In this document: positions 60,502 through 64,000 of the stretch, piece after piece
Layout: each line of letters starts with the position of its first letter
Numbering within the stretch: the first letter of the stretch is position 1
Assembly: GCA_035280425.1 (NCBI GenBank)
Contig: DATEFW010000021.1
Location: 124,001-188,000 of the forward strand
DNA length: 64,000 bases
Source: QHXW01 sp035280425
GTDB taxonomy: Bacteria; Acidobacteriota; Terriglobia; Bryobacterales; Bryobacteraceae
Direction of reading: 5' to 3'
Program-made: the position numbers and the translations under genes
The notes under the pieces: model-generated
The model's database searches: none
Told to the model about the DNA's origin: nothing
What the model saw: only the letters and a program-made list of their open reading frames with translations

Positions 60502-61490
60502 CTGGCCAGGCGGTACTCTTTCAGTTTTCGATAGAGAGTGGTGCGGCCGATGCCGAGCAGGTAAGCCGCCATGACGCGATCCCCTTTGGTGTACTCCAGG
60601 GCTTCGAGGATCGCTCGCTTTTCCATCTCCGTCAGAGGAATGATACCCGATTGCGGGGCTTTAGGAAGCGGACCTGTTCCAGAAACCGCGGCCGCCGCCA
60701 CCGACCGCACTCCCGACCGGCGGGCTTCCAGGTGGGTCTGGATCGGCGACGGCAGGTCGGCCGTTTGCAGCAGCGGCCCGGAATTCATCGCCACCATGCG
60801 TTCGATCGAGTTCTGCAGTTCTCGTACATTGCCCGGCCAGTCGTAGGTTACGAGCGTTTCCATGGCCTCGTCCGTCAGCCGGTGCTTTGCTCCGAGCCGG
60901 TCCAGAAAGCGCTGGATCAACACCCGAATATCTTCGCGGCGCTCCCGCAAAGGGGGCAAACGCAGCGTCACGACGTTCAGCCTGTAGAACAGATCCTGCC
61001 GGAAATTCTTCAGCTCGATTTCCCGCGCCAGATCGCGATGCGTTGCGGCGATCACCCGAATCGCCACTTTGCGCGTATTGAGCGACCCCACGGGACGAAA
61101 CTCACGCTCCTGCAATAACCGCAACAACTTTACCTGCATTTCGAGCGGCAAATCGCCGATCTCGTCAAAAAACGCCGTGCCGCCGTCCGCCAGCTCGATC
61201 AACCCTCGCTTCGCCTCCGCGGCCCCGGTAAACGAGCCTTTCATGTGCCCGAATAGCTCGCTTTCCATCAGCGGCCCCACCAGCGACCCGCAATCGATCG
61301 GAATGAAATGCCCCGACCCGTTGCCGTTATGAATCGCGCGCGCGACTACTTCCTTACCCGTGCCGCTTTCGCCCAGCACCAGGACAGGCGATTTGGAGTT
61401 CTTCAGCCTTTCGATTTGCCGCCGGATCTGACCGATCTGCGGCGATTCCCCCACCAGTCCGTGGCAGGCGTCCTCGCAGGCGGTACCCAT
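60498..61490 (-). CDS. sigma-54-dependent transcriptional activator without sensory domain
   Basis: 330 residues. It starts almost directly at the AAA+ domain: Walker A GESGTGKE (40-47), GSFTGA (85-90) as the sigma-54 contact loop (usual form GAFTGA), Walker B GGTAFFDEIGD and the arginine region FRQDLFYRLNVVTLRLPPLR. The C-terminal Fis-type HTH is MAAYLLGIGRTTLYRKLKEY. No receiver or GAF domain, as in PspF, so control must be by other proteins or levels. The downstream glycosyltransferase may be a target. Confidence 0.92.
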   Translation of the reverse strand: MGTACEDACHGLVGESPQIGQIRRQIERLKNSKSPVLVLGESGTGKEVVARAIHNGNGSGHFIPIDCGSLVGPLMESELFGHMKGSFTGAAEAKRGLIELADGGTAFFDEIGDLPLEMQVKLLRLLQEREFRPVGSLNTRKVAIRVIAATHRDLAREIELKNFRQDLFYRLNVVTLRLPPLRERREDIRVLIQRFLDRLGAKHRLTDEAMETLVTYDWPGNVRELQNSIERMVAMNSGPLLQTADLPSPIQTHLEARRSGVRSVAAAAVSGTGPLPKAPQSGIIPLTEMEKRAILEALEYTKGDRVMAAYLLGIGRTTLYRKLKEYRLAS

Positions 61491-61763
61491 GGAGTTTCGT
61501 ATTGATAGTGGCCCGCACGATTGGCTTTCTCACCTCTTTGGCTGGGGAGTAGCCACAAATCTCGCTAGGATGATGCGCAAATCACTATCCATGTGCTGAT
61601 TCGAACTAACCGTTCGGATAGCTTTCGCCTGGCCTTCTCTTTTCATCCAAATCGAAATCAAGGGGCTATTTCTATTTGCTGCAACGAATTACGTCTGCAT
61701 CAAACGGTGATTTCAGGATGGTAGGCGGCGTGCTTCATCGGTCGGCTGAAGGAGAGACGCTAA

Positions 61764-61847
61764 ATGAAAACCAGAACAAGCGTGAAGGCGGGCGACCCCC
61801 AGGAGAGCGCGAGCTTGAGCTTCACGACGATCCGGTGGAAATACTGA
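61764..61847 (+). CDS. short peptide gene 1 of a tandem pair (MKTRT start)
   Basis: 27 residues: MKTRTSVKAGDPQESASL then SFTTIRWKY. GGAG lies 9 bases upstream. The first ten residues match those of the next peptide at eight positions. I recall peptides with MKT-x-T-x-VKAG starts in Acidobacteriota genomes, of unknown function. In this copy the reading after KAG is different, as if it had changed frame or decayed. The 273 bases before it contain no gene I can support. Confidence 0.5.
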   Translation: MKTRTSVKAGDPQESASLSFTTIRWKY

Positions 61848-61885
61848 TTGCAAGAACCTGACTTGCACATGCGAAAGGATACGAA

Positions 61886-61942
61886 ATGAAGACCAGGACG
61901 AATTTGAAGGCCGGCATCATCGCTGTGCTGATCCGTCTCTGA
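61886..61942 (+). CDS. short peptide gene 2 of a tandem pair (MKTRT start)
   Basis: 18 residues: MKTRTNLKAGIIAVLIRL. AAAGGAT lies 7 bases before the ATG. It shares MKTRT-x-x-KAG with the preceding peptide, 38 bases upstream. The hydrophobic end is unlike the first peptide's. Too short for any domain; conservation of the start and a ribosome site are the only support. Confidence 0.45.
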   Translation: MKTRTNLKAGIIAVLIRL

Positions 61943-61989
61943 GCGGCGATCTTAGAGCGACGGGCCGGCCCCGGCTGCTCCAGATGGTC

Positions 61990-62104
61990 GCGAACGACCC
62001 GGCTTGCCACCCTGTTCACCCTGGATGCTCGATGCGAGAGCCGCAGCGTCCTCCTGAGTATCCGCGTAGCCGCCGAGCCGTCGCAGAACACCAGGATCGG
62101 TCAG
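61990..62104 (-). pseudogene. SPOR-domain fragment resembling the 3' end of rlpA
   Basis: The minus strand reads DPGVLRRLGGYADTQEDA then AALASSIQGEQGGKPG. rlpA (62339-63016) ends NPVLWRVLVGHAATPEDAAA then LSSSIRAEDGKLGE; about half of the positions agree, and the DNA aligns in the same orientation. No start codon or first domain belongs to it. The remaining bases from 61943 to 62338 hold nothing else I can support. A degenerate copy of the rlpA end, or of another SPOR protein. Confidence 0.6.
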
Positions 62105-62338
62105 CCCCGGCGCGCTCCCCCATCCAGCCAGCACCGCTCGCGCGCACGCCTCGCAGAGCGCAGCCGACTTCACATCCAGTCCCTCGTCGGGCGAGAGGCC
62201 GGCGTGGAAATCCACTGCCGAGATTCAAAACACTGAATTTAGGAATTCGCCGCGCCCGCTGGATCTTGAAGGCTTACGGATATCGAAATCGCACGCGCGG
62301 TGCCGCGTCCTTCAACACTCCGCCGTGGGCCAAAATCC

Positions 62339-63016
62339 TCAGAAAGAACGCGATGCCGACGCGGTCTGGATGGCATCGTCGCGGACCACAAAACACTCGC
62401 CCAGCTTGCCGTCCTCGGCGCGAATGCTCGACGACAGCGCCGCGGCATCTTCCGGAGTAGCGGCGTGCCCGACCAGCACGCGCCAAAGCACCGGGTTGCC
62501 CGGACGCTCGATCAGGCGTGCCGAACCGAAGCGCGCTTCCATTTCGGTTCGCAGCCGCTCGGCGTTGGCGCGATACTGAAACGCGCCGACCTGAACGGCA
62601 AAATATCCGGTTGCGAGGCTTGCCGGAGTGGCCAGAACTTCCAGCCGCACCCGAGCGGTTCCCGGCCCGATCATCCCGATGGCCTGCGCCGCGGCGTGCG
62701 AAAGATCGATAATGCGGTCCGCCGCGAACGGGCCGCGATCGTTGATGCGCACGTCGACCGAGCGATCGTTATCCAGATCAAACACCCGCACCATGGTGCC
62801 GAAGGGCAGCGTGCGATGGGCCGCGGTGAACTGCTCCATATCGTAAATTTCGCCGCTCGCCGCAGGCCTCCCGTGATAGGGGTGACCGTACCAGCTTGCG
62901 ATTCCAACTTCCGGTGGCCGGACCGCCGCCGGAACCGCTGCCTGGACTGTACGCTTCTCCCCACAGCCGGAGAGAACCAGCCCCAGGCAGCCGGCTGCTG
63001 CCAAGGTTCGCCGCAT
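62339..63016 (-). CDS. rlpA: RlpA-type septal lipoprotein (DPBB + SPOR)
   Basis: 225 residues from ATG 63016, lipobox VLSGC with Cys at 18. The double-psi beta-barrel domain (about 35-130) has GIASWYGHPYHGRPAASGEI, then TAAHRTLPFGTMVRV and VRINDRGPFAADRIIDLSHA, with catalytic Asp in the last motif. The C-terminal SPOR domain (YFAVQVGAFQYRANAERLR) binds denuded peptidoglycan at the division septum. RlpA is a lytic transglycosylase in some bacteria. Divergent from the permease. A degenerate copy of its end lies at 61990-62104. Confidence 0.92.
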   Translation of the reverse strand: MRRTLAAAGCLGLVLSGCGEKRTVQAAVPAAVRPPEVGIASWYGHPYHGRPAASGEIYDMEQFTAAHRTLPFGTMVRVFDLDNDRSVDVRINDRGPFAADRIIDLSHAAAQAIGMIGPGTARVRLEVLATPASLATGYFAVQVGAFQYRANAERLRTEMEARFGSARLIERPGNPVLWRVLVGHAATPEDAAALSSSIRAEDGKLGECFVVRDDAIQTASASRSF

Positions 63017-63065
63017 TCGTGTGATACTATCGTGCCTTCCCGGTTTCAGGCAACCGTCTTTTTCC

Positions 63066-64000
63066 ATGACCCAATGGATTCAGAACTATAACCCGCTTGG
63101 CAACGCCTGGCTCTCGACGATCATCGCCGCCGTACCGGTCGTCGTCCTATTTTACCTGCTGGCGGTTCAGAAAATCCTGGCGCACCGCGCAGCTATCGCC
63201 GGATTTCTTGCTGCCGTTGTAATTGCCGGCACAGTTTTTCGCATGCCCTGGACCATGGTGGGCGGCGCGGTCGCCAGCGGCCTGGTGTTCGGTTTCATAC
63301 GGATCGCCTGGGTGCTGGTCGCCGCGGTGTTTGTTTACGAGATTACCGTCGAGACCGGGCACTTCGAAGTGATTAAGGAATCGATCGGCGGGCTCACCGG
63401 CGACCGCCGCTTGCAAGTTCTGCTGATCGCGTTCGCATTCGGCGCGGTGCTCGAAGGCTCGGGCGGCGGCGGCGCTCCGGTCGCGATCGCGGGCGCCATG
63501 ATGGTCGGGCTCGGCTTCAATCCGTTCTCGGCGGCGGTGCTGTGCCTGATCGCCAACACCGCGCCGGTAGCCTTCGGCGGCGTCGGGAATCCGATCCGCA
63601 CGCTGGTCGCGGTGACCACGCTGCACGATGCCGACATCAGCGCCATGGTGGGCCGCATTCTGCCGTGGACCGCCCTGATCCTGCCGCTCTGGCTGATCCG
63701 CTCCATGACCAACTGGCGCGCAACGATTTCGGTCTGGCCCGCGGCTCTGGCCTGTGGCGGCGTTTTCGCGGCGATTCAGTTTTACTGGTCGAACTTTCGC
63801 GATTCCGCGCTGGTCGATATTGTCGGCGGCATGGCCACGCTCGTGGCGCTGGCGCTGTTTTTCAAAATCTGGAAGCCGCGCGAGATCTGGCATTATCCCG
63901 ATGAGCCGCCGCCGGCCAAGCTGCGCCGCCACAAGCCGCTCGCCGTGCTGCACGCCTGGTCGCCGTTTCTGCTGCTTTCGCTATTTGTGATTTTGGGCGG
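63066..64000 (+). CDS. lctP: L-lactate permease family transporter (5' part, runs off window)
   Basis: 311 residues visible. NYNPLGNAWLSTIIAAVPVV at the start and the family signature LEGSGGGGAPVAIAGAMMVG, then ANTAPVAFGGVGNPIRTLVA, match the LctP lactate:H+ symporter family. Multiple membrane spans (for example VVVLFYLLAV, AAIAGFLAAVVIAGTVF). The full protein is usually 500-570 residues, so about 200-250 remain beyond 64000. Shares an upstream region with divergent rlpA. Confidence 0.9.
   Translation, partial: MTQWIQNYNPLGNAWLSTIIAAVPVVVLFYLLAVQKILAHRAAIAGFLAAVVIAGTVFRMPWTMVGGAVASGLVFGFIRIAWVLVAAVFVYEITVETGHFEVIKESIGGLTGDRRLQVLLIAFAFGAVLEGSGGGGAPVAIAGAMMVGLGFNPFSAAVLCLIANTAPVAFGGVGNPIRTLVAVTTLHDADISAMVGRILPWTALILPLWLIRSMTNWRATISVWPAALACGGVFAAIQFYWSNFRDSALVDIVGGMATLVALALFFKIWKPREIWHYPDEPPPAKLRRHKPLAVLHAWSPFLLLSLFVILG

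Noticed and set aside
61500..61530. Possible sigma-54 (-24/-12) promoter near TGGCCCGCACGATTGGC
   Set aside because: Spacing between the GG and GC elements is not 10 bases; it does not meet the consensus.
61600..61620. GATTCGAAC-like string suggesting a tRNA T-arm
   Set aside because: No matching acceptor or anticodon stem on either side; only the short string matches.
1..64000. CRISPR arrays, rRNA operons, prophage and complete insertion sequences
   Set aside because: No regularly spaced repeats, no rRNA sequence, no phage structural genes and no full transposase with terminal repeats were seen. The only transposase-like protein is the HTH part at 56667-57164.

Overview
The window is one piece of a GC-rich bacterial chromosome (coding regions well above 60% G+C). 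Its content points to the Acidobacteriota, most likely a Bryobacter/Solibacter-type lineage. Pointers are a large PVC-type membrane-bound dehydrogenase fused to a c-type haem domain, carboxypeptidase-regulatory-like repeat proteins, a secreted Gfo/Idh oxidoreductase with a twin-arginine-like leader, a PEP-CTERM protein, STGPRT-type small proteins, Uma2 endonucleases and a PVA-dehydrogenase-like cytochrome/PQQ protein. This placement is an inference from gene families; no rRNA or tRNA gene was found.

Layout. 1-4752 (minus): rsmB, rpe, bamD, a receiver-domain regulator, yajQ and an alpha/beta hydrolase run as one close-packed unit. 4786-8034 (plus): ttcA-like thiolase, a DUF47/PiT phosphate uptake pair and a CDP-alcohol transferase. 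7969-14138: a divergent MarR/pirin pair around two inverted repeats, an orphan OmpR-type regulator, the 1059-residue haem dehydrogenase and a glycine-zipper lipoprotein. 14274-20335 (minus): a ten-gene housekeeping run (acylphosphatase, apt, ispE, prs, rplY, pth, rpsF, rpsR, rplI, SDR). 20413-29380: CarboxypepD-reg protein, ispG, secreted MBL hydrolase and M28 peptidase, a CPBP protease with a shifted frame, Gfo/Idh oxidoreductase.

29440-32590 is an accessory patch: a BrnT-like toxin with a replaced N-terminus, its antitoxin, a TatA-like peptide, a broken methyltransferase and a MarR/membrane pair. 32697-39523 holds ftsY-ribD-ribE, Uma2, a DHH phosphoesterase, DedA and PpiD. 39524-48929 is the most rearranged part: a PEP-CTERM gene, a duplicated ACT-domain fragment of lysC, lysC-cmk, a PQQ cytochrome, and a low-GC insert between exact 23-bp repeats carrying a frameshifted PD-(D/E)XK-like gene. 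49029-58887 carries GDPD, an orphan flagellar-rod C-terminal peptide, the lpdA-lipB-E2 cluster, a POTRA-only protein, TrmJ, a decayed hicBA pair, an HTH protein and a mutase subunit. 59001-64000 holds a strong promoter with a structured leader, a sigma-54 activator with a glycosyltransferase, two short MKTRT peptides, rlpA with a nearby SPOR fragment, and the start of a lactate permease.

Main points of interest: three separate genes (lysC, the NHL-repeat gene, rlpA) each have a copy of part of their own 3' end lying downstream in the same orientation, two of them around small accessory genes. There are also two damaged or remodelled toxin-antitoxin loci, two or three one-base frameshifts, a probable AUU start on a secreted peptidase, a structured 5' leader that I cannot assign to a known RNA family, and a tandem pair of tiny peptide genes.
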